A stretch of 64,000 nucleotides of DNA from Miltoncostaea sp036826475. Its GTDB lineage: Bacteria; Actinomycetota; Thermoleophilia; Miltoncostaeales; Miltoncostaeaceae. The notes under the pieces are model-generated. The model was not told the origin of the DNA. It did no database searches and saw only the letters and a list, made by a program, of their open reading frames with translations. The translations under genes were made by a program, and so were the position numbers. This document shows positions 1-8,906 of this stretch, in pieces; within the stretch, counting starts at the first letter, position 1; the number at the start of each line of letters is the position of its first letter. The DNA lies in NCBI GenBank assembly GCA_036826475.1, contig DAISWG010000003.1, positions 1-64,000 of the forward strand. The letters run 5' to 3'.

Positions 1-1044
1 GAGCAGGAGGCCACGCCGACGCCGGCCCCCGAGCCGTCCGGCGAGGCCGCCCCCGCGGAGCCGCCGTCGCCCGATCCCGCCACCCCCGCGCCCCCCCCCG
101 GTCCCGAGCCCGCCCCGCGCTTCGCCCCGCGTCCGCCCACCGCCGACGGGGCCGGCCCCGCGCCCGCCGGCGAGGCCGATGCGCCGGCGGCGCCGGCCTC
201 CGAGGAGTCCGACGCGCCGGAGGCGGCGACCCGGCCGCTGCTCGCCGCGGGTTCGTCGCCGCTCGGCGTGACGCCGTCCCCCCCGGTCACGGCGACCCTG
301 CCCCTCCCGCTCCCCGAGGCCGGCGTCGACGCCGACCTCGGCGTGGTCACCGTCACCGTCGGGGTCGGTGGCGACGACGCCACGCTGGCGATCGCCGTCG
401 GCGCCGGGGGCCAGGAGCCCGCGGACTCCCCGGCTCCGGCCGCCCCGGCCCCGGATGCCACGGCCGCCCCGCCGTCGAGCGCCCCGGCTGCGCCCGTCGC
501 GCCGCAGCCCGCCGGCCCCGCGACCCCCGCCGGCACCCCCCGTTCCGCCACCCCCCCCCCCCCNNNNNNNNNNACGCTCACCCGCTCGGGCCGCAGCGGA
601 AACAACTCCGCCACCCCGCCCGCCCCGCCCGGGGTCGCCGACGCCGGCGGCGCGTCGCAGCGGCGCGCCGTCGCCCGCGAGGCCGCCGCGGCGGGCCGCA
701 ACGCCCTCGTCCCCGCGTCCGTCGCCCCGGCCGCCGCACCGGCGTCCGTGGCGCCGCGGCCCGCGGCCTCCACCCCGTCGTCCACGGCGGCCCCGTCGCC
801 TGCGCCGGCGGCCGAGGCGGCCCCCCGCACGCATTCGGTCCACCGCGCGCCGCCCCCGGCGAAGCGTCCGGCCGGCGCGATCACGTCCGCCGTGTCGAAC
901 GCCGCCCGCTCGCCGTGGCTGCCGTTCGGGGTGGTGCTGGCGGCGGTGCTCTACCTGCTCGGCCAGCGGCGGCTCGACCGGGGCCGCAAGCTCTCGTACG
1001 CGGGCCGCCCGGGCGACCCGGACGACGAGTTCATCGAGCTGTAG
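1..1044 (+). CDS. Pro/Ala-rich membrane-anchored protein, 5' end missing
   Basis: The reading frame is open from the first base of the window, so the true start lies upstream; a GTG at 268 is only an internal candidate. The visible part is almost entirely Pro, Ala, Ser and Thr, followed by one hydrophobic segment near the C-terminus (about 905-955, sequence PFGVVLAAVLYLLG) and a charged tail ending in DDEFIEL. This looks like an extracellular low-complexity stalk anchored by a C-terminal membrane segment. A run of ten N at 564-573 inside a poly-C tract means part of the gene is unassembled. No enzymatic domain is seen; function unknown. Confidence 0.6.
   Translation, partial: EQEATPTPAPEPSGEAAPAEPPSPDPATPAPPPGPEPAPRFAPRPPTADGAGPAPAGEADAPAAPASEESDAPEAATRPLLAAGSSPLGVTPSPPVTATLPLPLPEAGVDADLGVVTVTVGVGGDDATLAIAVGAGGQEPADSPAPAAPAPDATAAPPSSAPAAPVAPQPAGPATPAGTPRSATPPPXXXXTLTRSGRSGNNSATPPAPPGVADAGGASQRRAVAREAAAAGRNALVPASVAPAAAPASVAPRPAASTPSSTAAPSPAPAAEAAPRTHSVHRAPPPAKRPAGAITSAVSNAARSPWLPFGVVLAAVLYLLGQRRLDRGRKLSYAGRPGDPDDEFIEL
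564..573. other. Assembly gap (10 N)
   Basis: Ten N directly after a long C run, inside the Pro/Ala-rich gene. The gap size is probably nominal, so the frame across it is not guaranteed. Confidence 0.95.
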
Positions 1045-1050
1045 GAGCGG

Positions 1051-1785
1051 TCACCGGGCATCGCCGGGCGCGCGCTCCGGCAGCTCACCGGCGGCGTCCT
1101 CGGTCACCAGCCACACCATCTCGCCCGCCGGGGCCAGGCGGCCCGCCGGGATCGTGTGGTCCCCCTCGAGCGCCCGGCGCACCATCGGCGCCTTCTCGCC
1201 GCTGCCCACCAGCATCAGCACGCGGCGCGCCGCGTTGATCACGGGCAGGGTCAGCGAGACGCGCCACGGCTGCGGCAGGTCGGGCCGGTGGACGGGGACC
1301 ATCAGCCGGCCGGTGGCCTCCACCTCGGCCGAGCCGGGGAAGAGGGAGGCGGTGTGCCCGTCGGGCCCCATCCCCAGCAGCACCAGGTCGAAGACGGGGA
1401 AGGGGTCGCCGGCCACGGAGGCGCGCAGGTCCTCCTCGGCGCGCGCGGCGGCCTCCTCGGGCGGCAGCTCGCCGAGGATCCGGTGCACCTGCTCGGGACG
1501 CAGCGGGATGCGGTCGAGCAGCGCGTCCTTCGCCATGTGGTAGTTCGACCCCGGGTCGTCCGGCGGCACGCAGCGCTCGTCGCCGAAGAAGAAGGTCACG
1601 CGTCCCCACGGCGGGCAGCGGGCCGCGAGGCGCTGGTAGGCGGCCTTCGGCGTGCCCCCGCCGGCCAGCGCGATCGCCGCCCGGCCGCCGGCCGGCTGCG
1701 CCAGCGCGACCTGCTCGATGCGCGCCGCCGCCCGGTCGGCCAGCGTCGCCACGTCCTTCACCACGATGACCTCGGGCGCGCTCAC
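1051..1785 (-). CDS. pgl: 6-phosphogluconolactonase
   Basis: Hydrolyses 6-phosphogluconolactone to 6-phosphogluconate, second step of the oxidative pentose phosphate pathway, in the cytoplasm. The 244-residue protein has the family features ALAGGGTPKAAY near residue 40, FFFGDERCVPPDD near 67 and GMGPDGHTASLFPG near 138. The GTG start overlaps the opcA stop by 4 bases, so translation is probably coupled. It is the last gene of the tkt-zwf-opcA-pgl operon. Confidence 0.95.
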   Translation of the reverse strand: MSAPEVIVVKDVATLADRAAARIEQVALAQPAGGRAAIALAGGGTPKAAYQRLAARCPPWGRVTFFFGDERCVPPDDPGSNYHMAKDALLDRIPLRPEQVHRILGELPPEEAAARAEEDLRASVAGDPFPVFDLVLLGMGPDGHTASLFPGSAEVEATGRLMVPVHRPDLPQPWRVSLTLPVINAARRVLMLVGSGEKAPMVRRALEGDHTIPAGRLAPAGEMVWLVTEDAAGELPERAPGDAR

Positions 1786-2813
1786 GCCAGCCCCGCCGCG
1801 CAGGCGCCCGCCAGGGCGCGCTCGAAGGCCCGATCGCGCCGCTGGAGCTCCAGCTCGCCGGCCAGCAGCCGCGTGCGGTCGGGCCGGGGCAGGGGCAGCA
1901 CCCGGTGCCGCTCGGCGCCGTCGGGCTCGGTGACCGACACCGACGCGGCGTCGCGGCCTGGCGCCCGCTCGATCACCAGGCGCCGGCCGTGGGCGCCCTC
2001 AAGCGTGACGGCCGCCACCCCGGGGCCGTCGCCGTCGTCGCGCTCGCCGACGACGGCGCGGAGCCCGGGGCCGATCACGTCGCGCAGCCAGCCGCCCACG
2101 AGCAGGGGGTCGGGCACGAGGCCGCCCGGGCCGTGGAGGATCGTCGCCGTCGCCGGTCCGCCGCGCAGGGCCGCGAGGATCTCTCCCTCCAGCATCTGGG
2201 CGATCAGCTGGCGCCATCCGGTGACCGCCGCCCACGAGAGGTCGGTGACGGCGGGCCGCGCGGCGGGCACCCATGCCGCCAGTGCCCGGACGGCCCCGCA
2301 GGCGTCCGTGCCGCGCGCCGCCTCGGTCACCACGCGGTCGGCGATGGCCGCCAGCGGGGCCATCGGCCCGTCGGACCCGCGGTCGGGGGCCCACGGCCAC
2401 CACAGGATCGTCGGCAGGTCGCTCCGCAGCAGGGGCACCGTGGCGCTGGCGGCGCCCGCCCGCACCTCGCCGTGCAGCACCAGGACCACGGTCTCGAGGG
2501 CCACGCCGGTGCTGCCGCCGGCGACGCGGCAGGCGGTGGTCACGCGCGCGTCGATGCCGTCGCCGTCCGGCTCGCCGCAGATCACGACCGCCCGCGACGG
2601 CTGGTGGTCCGCCAGGCGCTCGATCACCGCGAGCATCGCCGCCGTCTCGGAGGGGTGCCCCGCGTAGGCCACGAGGTTCAGGACGCCGGAGAGCATGAAC
2701 GGGGCGCCGCCGTCCGCGGGGCGCCGCTGGCGGGCCAGCTGCTGGGCCACCTCGTCCACCGACACGTCGGTGGCCTCCCACTCGGTGCGGGGCGGCGCGG
2801 CGACGGCGCTCAC
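1782..2813 (-). CDS. opcA: Glucose-6-phosphate dehydrogenase assembly protein OpcA
   Basis: OpcA proteins assist assembly or activation of glucose-6-phosphate dehydrogenase and always sit beside zwf in actinobacteria and cyanobacteria. The 343-residue product has the family pattern, including VPLLRSDLPTILWWPWAP in the middle and the Arg/Asp-rich C-terminus. The GTG start (VSAVAAPPRTEWEATDVS) overlaps the zwf stop by 4 bases and the stop overlaps the pgl start. The same frame stays open far upstream, but that part is antisense-frame shadow of zwf. Confidence 0.93.
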   Translation of the reverse strand: MSAVAAPPRTEWEATDVSVDEVAQQLARQRRPADGGAPFMLSGVLNLVAYAGHPSETAAMLAVIERLADHQPSRAVVICGEPDGDGIDARVTTACRVAGGSTGVALETVVLVLHGEVRAGAASATVPLLRSDLPTILWWPWAPDRGSDGPMAPLAAIADRVVTEAARGTDACGAVRALAAWVPAARPAVTDLSWAAVTGWRQLIAQMLEGEILAALRGGPATATILHGPGGLVPDPLLVGGWLRDVIGPGLRAVVGERDDGDGPGVAAVTLEGAHGRRLVIERAPGRDAASVSVTEPDGAERHRVLPLPRPDRTRLLAGELELQRRDRAFERALAGACAAGLA

Positions 2814-4363
2814 AGGCGCCTCCAGACGTGGCCGTCGCGGGCGAGCAGCTCGTCGGCGGCCTCCGGGCCCCAGCTGCCGGCCTCGTGGTTCGGGAAGTCG
2901 CCGCGGTGGGTCTCCCACTCGCGTATGACGCCGTCGATGACCTCCCAGGCGCGCTCCACCTCGTCCCAGCGGGCGAACAGGGTCGAGTCGCCGAGCAGCG
3001 CGTCGAGCAGCAGCCGCTCGTACGCCTCCGGCGATCCGCGCAGGAACGACGAGCCGTACGCGAAGTCCATGCTCACGGACCGCATGTCCAGCTGCGGGCC
3101 CGGGACCTTCGCCAGGAACCGCAGCGACGCGCCCTCGTCCGGCTGGATGCGGAGCACCAGGAGGTTGGGCTGCACGCTCTCGACCGCCGTGGTGGCGAAC
3201 GGGAGGTGGGGGGCGGGCTTGAACTGGATCGCGACCTCCGTCGCGCGGCGCGGGAGCCGCTTGCCGGTGCGCAGGTAGAAGGGTGTCCCGGACCAGCGCC
3301 AGTTGTCCACCATCACGCGCATGGCGACGAACGTCTCGGTGTTGGATTCGGGATCGACGCCGTGCTCCTCGCGGTAGCCGGGGACCCGCTCGCCCCCGAT
3401 CCACCCGGCACCGTACTGCCCGCGCACCGTGTCGCGACGGACGTCCGCCGGCTCGTCGAAGGGCGGGATGGCCCGGAGCACCTTCACCTTCTCGTCGCGG
3501 ACCTCGCGGCTCTCGAATCGCGCCGGCGGCTCCATCGCGATGATCGACAGCACCTGGAGCATGTGGTTCTGGACGATGTCGCGGAGGGCCCCGCTCTCGT
3601 CGTAGTAGCCGCCGCGGGTGCCGACCCCCAGGTCCTCGGCCACGGTGATCTGCACGTGGTCGACGTAGCGGCGGTTCCAGATCGGCTCGAAGATCGCGTT
3701 CCCGAACCGCAGCACCAGCAGGTTCTGGACCGTCTCCTTCCCCAGGTAGTGGTCGATCCGGTAGACCTGCCGCTCCCGGAACACCAGGCCCAGGCGCGCG
3801 TTGAGCTCCCGCGCGGACGCCAGGTCCCGGCCGAAGGGCTTCTCCACGACCAGGCGCGCGAAGCGACCGGCCTGCTCGTCCTCGTCGGCCAGGCCCACGC
3901 GGCCGAGGCTCTCGGCGATGACCGGGAAGAAGTCCGGGGCGGTGGCCAGGTAGAAGAGCCGGTTCCCGCGGGTGCCCCGGTCGCGGTCCTTCGCGGCGAT
4001 CACCGCGGCCAGGTCGCGATAGCCCGCCTCCTCGGAGAACGACACGGGCACGTAGAGGAGCCGGCGGGCGAAGCCCTCCCAGATCTCGTCGTCCACGGGG
4101 ATGCGGCTGTGCGCCTCGACGCCCTCGCGCATCATCGCCCGGAAGGCGTCGTCGGTGAGCTCCGCGCGCGCGGCCCCGATGATCGCCGTCTCCGGCGGCA
4201 GCAGCTGCTGGACGGCCAGGCTGTAGAGGCCCGGCAGCAGCTTGCGGGACGTCAGATCGCCCGTGGCGCCGAAGATCACGATGACCGCGGGGGCCGGGGT
4301 CCTCTGCAGGCGGATGTCGTCGTGGGTCGGGACCGGGACGGTGGGGAAATCCGCGCCGATCAC
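2810..4363 (-). CDS. zwf: Glucose-6-phosphate 1-dehydrogenase
   Basis: Oxidises glucose 6-phosphate to the lactone with NADP+. The 517-residue protein has the N-terminal nucleotide fold VIFGATGDLTSRKLLPGLY, the catalytic motif RIDHYLGKETVQN, and the EKPFG segment. I place the start at GTG 4363 (VIGADFPTVPVPTHDD), 32 bases after the tkt stop; longer versions run into tkt. It lies between tkt and opcA in one operon and supplies NADPH. Confidence 0.95.
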   Translation of the reverse strand: MIGADFPTVPVPTHDDIRLQRTPAPAVIVIFGATGDLTSRKLLPGLYSLAVQQLLPPETAIIGAARAELTDDAFRAMMREGVEAHSRIPVDDEIWEGFARRLLYVPVSFSEEAGYRDLAAVIAAKDRDRGTRGNRLFYLATAPDFFPVIAESLGRVGLADEDEQAGRFARLVVEKPFGRDLASARELNARLGLVFRERQVYRIDHYLGKETVQNLLVLRFGNAIFEPIWNRRYVDHVQITVAEDLGVGTRGGYYDESGALRDIVQNHMLQVLSIIAMEPPARFESREVRDEKVKVLRAIPPFDEPADVRRDTVRGQYGAGWIGGERVPGYREEHGVDPESNTETFVAMRVMVDNWRWSGTPFYLRTGKRLPRRATEVAIQFKPAPHLPFATTAVESVQPNLLVLRIQPDEGASLRFLAKVPGPQLDMRSVSMDFAYGSSFLRGSPEAYERLLLDALLGDSTLFARWDEVERAWEVIDGVIREWETHRGDFPNHEAGSWGPEAADELLARDGHVWRRL

Positions 4364-4394
4364 CCGACACTCACGCCCGAGTCGAGGGTGAGAT

Positions 4395-6374
4395 TCACCC
4401 GATCTGGGTCCGGACGGCGGCCGCGACGGCCTCGGCGGTGATGCCGAGCGCCTCGAGCGCCTGGTCACCCGGCGCCGACACGCCGAACCGGTCGATCGCG
4501 ACGGCGGTGCCGTCCAGGCCCACCCACTCCGCCCAGCCGAAGTGGCTCGCGGCCTCCACCGACACCCTGACGCGCTGGTCCGACGGCAGGACCTCCTCGC
4601 GGTACGCGAGGTCCTGCTGCCGGAACAGCTCCATCGAGGGCATGCTGACCACGCGCGCGGAGACGCCGTCCGCCGCCAGCAGCTCGCGTGCCGCGAGCGC
4701 CGTGTGCACCTCCGCGCCGGTCCCGATCAGGATGCAGTCGCCGCCGTCCTCGACGACGTAGGCGCCCCGGGCCACGGCGGGGTCCGGCCCCAGGGTGGGA
4801 AGCCCCTGGCGGCTCAGGACGAAGGCGGTGGGGCCGTCCGTGCGCTCCAGCGCGACCTCCCAGCCGGCGGTGGCCTCGTTCGCGTCGGCGGGCCGCAGCG
4901 TCACGAGGCCGGGGATCGCGCGGAGCGCGGCGAGGTGCTCGATGGGCTGGTGGGTGGGGCCGTCCTCGCCCAGGGCGACCGAGTCGTGCGTATACACGAA
5001 GATCGACGGCAGCTTCATGAGGGCCGCGAGCCGGATCGTGTTCTTCATGTAGTCCGAGAACGTGAAGAACGTGGCGCACGCGGGCCGCAGGCCGCCGTGG
5101 GCGGCGAGGCCGTTGGTGATGGCCCCCATCGCGTGCTCGCGGACGCCGTAGTAGATGTTGCGCCCCGCGTAGTCGCCCTTGCGAACCACGCCGAGGTCCT
5201 TCAGGTCGGTGCTGGTGGAGGTGGAGAGGTCGGCGGCGCCCTGGACCAGCTCGGGGATGGCGTGGGCGAATGCGTTCAGCGCCCGGCCGGCGGAGGCGCG
5301 GGTGGCCAGCTTCTCGCCGACCGCGAACGCGGGCGCCGCGTCGCGCCAGCCGTCGGGCAGCCGGCCGTCCCCGCGGCGGCGCAGCTCGGCGGCCTCCGCC
5401 GGGAACGCGGCGGCGTACGCCTCCATCCGCCCCTCCCACTCCGCCTGGAGCGCCCTCCCGCGGGCCGCCATCTCCGGCGCCCACGCGGCGACCTCGTCCG
5501 GCACCAGGAACTGGGCCTCCTCCGGCCAGCCGTAGTTGCGCTTGGTGGCGGCGACCTCGTCGACCCCGAGGGGCGAGCCGTGGGCGCTTGAGCGGTCCTG
5601 CTTGTTCGGCGAGCCGTAGCCGATGTGGGTGCGCAGCGCGATCAGCGTCGGCCGGCCGTCGGAGTCGGCGGCCTCGGTCAGCGCCGCGTCGATGGCATCG
5701 ACGTCGTTGCCGTCGCCCACCTCGAGCACCCGCCAGCCGTATGCCGCGAAGCGCGCGGGCACGTCCTCGCCGAACGACAGGTCGGTGGGGCCGTCGAGGC
5801 TGATGTGGTTGTCGTCCCAGATCCCGACCAGCTTGCCGAGCCCCAGGAAGCCGGCGACGGACGCGGCCTCGTGGGAGATGCCCTCCATCAGGTCGCCGTC
5901 GGAGCAGATGAACCAGGTCCGGTGGTCCACGATGGCGTGGCCATCGCGGTTGAACTCCGCGCCCAGCATCGCCTCGGCCAGGGCGAAGCCCACGGCGTTG
6001 CCGGTGCCCTGCCCGAGCGGGCCGGTGGTGATCTCCACGCCCGGCGTGTCGCCCCGCTCCGGGTGGCCCGGCGTCTGCGAGCCGAGCTGCCGGAACCGCA
6101 TGAGCTGCTCCATCGGCAGGTCGTAGCCCGTCAGGTGGAGCATCGCGTACAGCAGCGCCGACGCGTGGCCCGCCGACAGCACGAAGCGGTCGCGCCCCGG
6201 CCACTCCGGGTCGGCCGGGTTGTAGCGCATGTGCCGGGTCCACAGCGTCCAGGCCGCGGGCGCCAGGCCCATCGGGGCGCCGGGGTGGCCGCTGTCGGCG
6301 TGCTGGACGGCGTCGATGGCGAGCGTCCGGACCGTGGTGATCGCGAGGTCCGGTGGGGCGAGCGTGGTCGGCAC
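4395..6374 (-). CDS. tkt: Transketolase
   Basis: TPP enzyme of the non-oxidative pentose phosphate pathway that moves two-carbon ketol units between sugar phosphates. The 659-residue protein shows DSGHPGAPMGLAP near residue 28, the TPP motif GDGDLMEGISHEAAS near 158, and GEDGPTHQPIEHLA in the pyrimidine domain. The GTG start at 6374 is preceded by AGGAGCG. It is the first gene of the tkt-zwf-opcA-pgl unit; the transaldolase gene often found here is absent. Confidence 0.96.
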   Translation of the reverse strand: MPTTLAPPDLAITTVRTLAIDAVQHADSGHPGAPMGLAPAAWTLWTRHMRYNPADPEWPGRDRFVLSAGHASALLYAMLHLTGYDLPMEQLMRFRQLGSQTPGHPERGDTPGVEITTGPLGQGTGNAVGFALAEAMLGAEFNRDGHAIVDHRTWFICSDGDLMEGISHEAASVAGFLGLGKLVGIWDDNHISLDGPTDLSFGEDVPARFAAYGWRVLEVGDGNDVDAIDAALTEAADSDGRPTLIALRTHIGYGSPNKQDRSSAHGSPLGVDEVAATKRNYGWPEEAQFLVPDEVAAWAPEMAARGRALQAEWEGRMEAYAAAFPAEAAELRRRGDGRLPDGWRDAAPAFAVGEKLATRASAGRALNAFAHAIPELVQGAADLSTSTSTDLKDLGVVRKGDYAGRNIYYGVREHAMGAITNGLAAHGGLRPACATFFTFSDYMKNTIRLAALMKLPSIFVYTHDSVALGEDGPTHQPIEHLAALRAIPGLVTLRPADANEATAGWEVALERTDGPTAFVLSRQGLPTLGPDPAVARGAYVVEDGGDCILIGTGAEVHTALAARELLAADGVSARVVSMPSMELFRQQDLAYREEVLPSDQRVRVSVEAASHFGWAEWVGLDGTAVAIDRFGVSAPGDQALEALGITAEAVAAAVRTQIG

Positions 6375-6393
6375 GGAGCGCTCCTGGTCGGGG

Positions 6394-7833
6394 CTAGAGG
6401 GACACGTCGTGGGGATGGCTCTCGCGCAGGCCGCCGGGCGTGATCCGCACGAAACGGGCGTTGGCGTGGAACTCGTGGATGGTGCGGGCGTCCGAGTAGC
6501 TCATCCCGGACCGCAGGCCGCCGACCAGGCCGTGGAGGATGGCGGCCGCCGGGTCGCGCAGCGGGACGACCGCCTCGACGCCCTCCGGCACGATCGGGTT
6601 GAACTCGGTGGGGTCCTCGCCGTCCACGGCGCGGCGCGCGGCGGCCGCCCCCGCCGAGGCCATCCCTCGGAACACCTTCACGCGGGTGCCGTTCCGGGCG
6701 ACCACCACGCCGGGGCTCTCCGGGGTGCCGGCCAGCAGGTTCCCCACCATCACGGTCTCGGCGCCGGCGGCGATGGCCTTGGCCACGTCGCCGCCGGCCC
6801 GGATGCCGCCATCGGCGATCACGGGCACGCCGTGCGGCGCGACGGCCTCCGCGCACTCGAGCACCGCGCTGAACTGGGGCACCCCGACGCCCGCGACGAT
6901 GCGGGTGGTGCACACCGAGCCCGGTCCGACGCCCACCTTCACGGCGTCCGCCCCGGCCGCCGCCAGGTCGCGCGCGCCATCGGCGGTGGCGACGTTGCCG
7001 GCGATCACGTCGACGCCCTCGCCGAGCGCCTCCCGCACCTCGCCGATCGCCCGGACGGCATGCTCGGCGTGGCCGTGCGCGATGTCCAGCACCATGACGT
7101 CCGCGCCGGCGGCCTGGAGGGCCTGGGCGCGCTCGATGAAGTCGCCGCGCACGCCGATCGCGGCGCCCACCGCCAGGCGCCCGCGGGCGTCCTTCGTCGC
7201 CTCGGGCCGCTCGGCCCGCTGCAGGATGTCGCGGAGGGTGATGAGCCCGACGAGACGGTCCTCCTCGTCGACCAGGGGGAGCTTCTCGACGCGCGCGTCG
7301 CGCAGGAGGCGCGCCGCCTCCTCCGTCCCCGTCGCCGGGCCGCCCGTCACCAGTCGCTCGCGGGGCGTCATGAGGGTGGCGACCGGCTCGAGCGGATCGG
7401 TGCGCAGCATCACGTCGCGGGCGGTGAGCACCCCGGCCAGGCGGCCGTCGGGATGGGTCACCATCATGCTCGTGACCCGCAGCCGCCGCATCGCGGCCTG
7501 CGCCTCGACCAGCGTCGCGCCCGGCCCGATGGTGTGGGGGTCGCTGATCACCAGCGCCTCCGCGCGCTTCACCCGGGCCACCTCGTCCACCTGCTCCTCG
7601 ATGGTCAGGAAGCGGTGGATGAAGCCGATGCCGCCGGCGCGCGCCATCGCGATCGCCATGTCGGAGCCGGTGACCGTGTCCATGTTCGCCGAGACGACGG
7701 GGATGGCCAGCCGCACGTTGCGGGAGAGCCGGGTCGAGACGTCCACGTCCGAACGGGACGAGATGCCGCTTCGGCGCGGCGCGAGCAGGACGTCGTCGTA
7801 GGACAGGGCGAGCGGAATGCCGGCCTCGTTCAC
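6394..7833 (-). CDS. guaB: Inosine-5'-monophosphate dehydrogenase
   Basis: Catalyses IMP to XMP with NAD+, the committed step to guanine nucleotides. The 479-residue protein has the usual barrel interrupted by a CBS-domain pair at about residues 100-205, the catalytic loop GPGSVCTTR with Cys308, IADGGIRAGGDVAKA for phosphate binding, and a flap with GMASAGAA and PEGVEA. It lies 19 bases upstream of tkt on the same strand and could share its transcript. Confidence 0.95.
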   Translation of the reverse strand: MNEAGIPLALSYDDVLLAPRRSGISSRSDVDVSTRLSRNVRLAIPVVSANMDTVTGSDMAIAMARAGGIGFIHRFLTIEEQVDEVARVKRAEALVISDPHTIGPGATLVEAQAAMRRLRVTSMMVTHPDGRLAGVLTARDVMLRTDPLEPVATLMTPRERLVTGGPATGTEEAARLLRDARVEKLPLVDEEDRLVGLITLRDILQRAERPEATKDARGRLAVGAAIGVRGDFIERAQALQAAGADVMVLDIAHGHAEHAVRAIGEVREALGEGVDVIAGNVATADGARDLAAAGADAVKVGVGPGSVCTTRIVAGVGVPQFSAVLECAEAVAPHGVPVIADGGIRAGGDVAKAIAAGAETVMVGNLLAGTPESPGVVVARNGTRVKVFRGMASAGAAAARRAVDGEDPTEFNPIVPEGVEAVVPLRDPAAAILHGLVGGLRSGMSYSDARTIHEFHANARFVRITPGGLRESHPHDVSL

Positions 7834-7874
7834 CGGCCCACCTTACCCCTCTGCGGCCCGCCGGGGACGTGAGG

Positions 7875-7880
7875 TAGCAT
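7875..7880 (+). promoter_or_regulatory. Predicted -10 box, leaderless promoter
   Basis: TAGCAT six bases before the ATG at 7887. The spacing would put the transcript start at or next to the start codon. Confidence 0.5.
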
Positions 7881-7886
7881 CGCCCG

Positions 7887-8348
7887 ATGGCGCCCCGACC
7901 GCCCGTCGTGCTCGCCGTCGGTGCGCTCGTCTGCGCGGCTCTCGCCGGATGCGGCGGCGGCGCGGACGCCGGACCCACGACCGCGACCCCGTCCGAGTAC
8001 ATCGCCGCGGTCCAGCGCCTCATGGAGCCCCCCGGCCAGATCGCCTCATCCCTGCAGGAACGGGGCCGGGCCGTGACGGGCGAGGCGCCGCCGGCGGGCC
8101 GCATCGACCGCATCGTGTCGGCCGCGCGCGACCGGCTCGGCGAGTTCCGCGCGCTCCGGCTCGGCGATCCGGCGCTCCGGCGCCAGCGCGACCGTCTCGC
8201 CGGCGCCTACGCGCGCATGATCCCCCGCATGCGCTCCGCCGCCGACGCCCTCGACTCCCGCGACCGCGCCTCCCTGTCGCGCGCCTCCCGCCCCTTCCTC
8301 GACGCACTGGACGCGCTGTCATCCGCCGCCTCCTCGCCGTCGCGCTGA
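7887..8348 (+). CDS. Small lipoprotein of unknown function
   Basis: The 153-residue protein begins with a lipoprotein signal (LAVGALVCAALAGCGGG, lipobox Cys about residue 21) and continues with Arg/Ala/Asp-rich helices, so it should be an extracytoplasmic lipoprotein. No family is recognised. It may have ended eight codons earlier in the ancestor: position 8320 reads C where a G would give a stop and a start for the next gene. A TAGCAT box six bases before the ATG suggests a leaderless message. Confidence 0.75.
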   Translation: MAPRPPVVLAVGALVCAALAGCGGGADAGPTTATPSEYIAAVQRLMEPPGQIASSLQERGRAVTGEAPPAGRIDRIVSAARDRLGEFRALRLGDPALRRQRDRLAGAYARMIPRMRSAADALDSRDRASLSRASRPFLDALDALSSAASSPSR

Positions 8349-8800
8349 TCGCCGCCGCGGCGGCCGGCGCGGCCGGCTGCGGTGGCGGCGGGTCCCTCGA
8401 GGCGGGCACCACGCCGGTCGCCGATGGCACCCAGGTGTCGTCGCAGCGCTACCTGGCCGACACCGCGGCGGCGGCCGACGCGGTGGCCGACTTCTCGGCG
8501 CTGCTGTCGTCGCTGGCGCCGGAGCCGAAGCCGGCCCAGCTGCGCGCCGCGGCCGCCGACCTGGCCGCCGCGCGCGACCGCGCGGCACGGCTCGCCTCCC
8601 GCCTCGGCGCGGAGCGCCTGGAGGACCGGCGCCTGGAGGCGCAGCGGGCCGACGCCTCGGCCGCCCTCACGGCGGGGGGGGCGGCGGAGGGCGACCCGAC
8701 CGCCCCCCCCGGCCCGGGCCGCGCGGAGCCGGCGGCGGCGGCCCCCCGGCGGTTCAGCCGCGCCGTGGGCGAGCTGCGGAGCCTGCCCGCCCCGAGCTAG
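8318..8800 (+). CDS. Second small lipoprotein, start codon apparently altered
   Basis: The protein after the proposed start is VIRRLLAVALIAAAAAGAAG followed by CGGGG, a textbook lipoprotein signal, then Ala/Arg/Asp-rich helices and a Pro/Gly-rich tail. There is no ATG, GTG or TTG in frame where the signal peptide begins. The codon there is GTC at 8318-8320; a single C to G would make GTG and at the same time a TGA ending the previous gene, the 4-base overlap common here. I infer a base-call error or a real start-codon mutation. Function unknown. Confidence 0.55.
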   Translation, partial: VIRRLLAVALIAAAAAGAAGCGGGGSLEAGTTPVADGTQVSSQRYLADTAAAADAVADFSALLSSLAPEPKPAQLRAAAADLAAARDRAARLASRLGAERLEDRRLEAQRADASAALTAGGAAEGDPTAPPGPGRAEPAAAAPRRFSRAVGELRSLPAPS

Positions 8801-8906
8801 GACCCGCCCCCGGGGGGCATCCAGCTTTCCGGCGGCGCTGCCGATGTGAGGTGTGCGGCCGCTCCCCGGGGGAGCGGCGGCCCGTCGCACGGACCTGCCC
8901 AAGGGG

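Noticed and set aside
1782..4370. 862-codon frame joining opcA with the zwf region
   Set aside because: The first two thirds are a shadow frame of zwf; opcA begins at GTG 2813.
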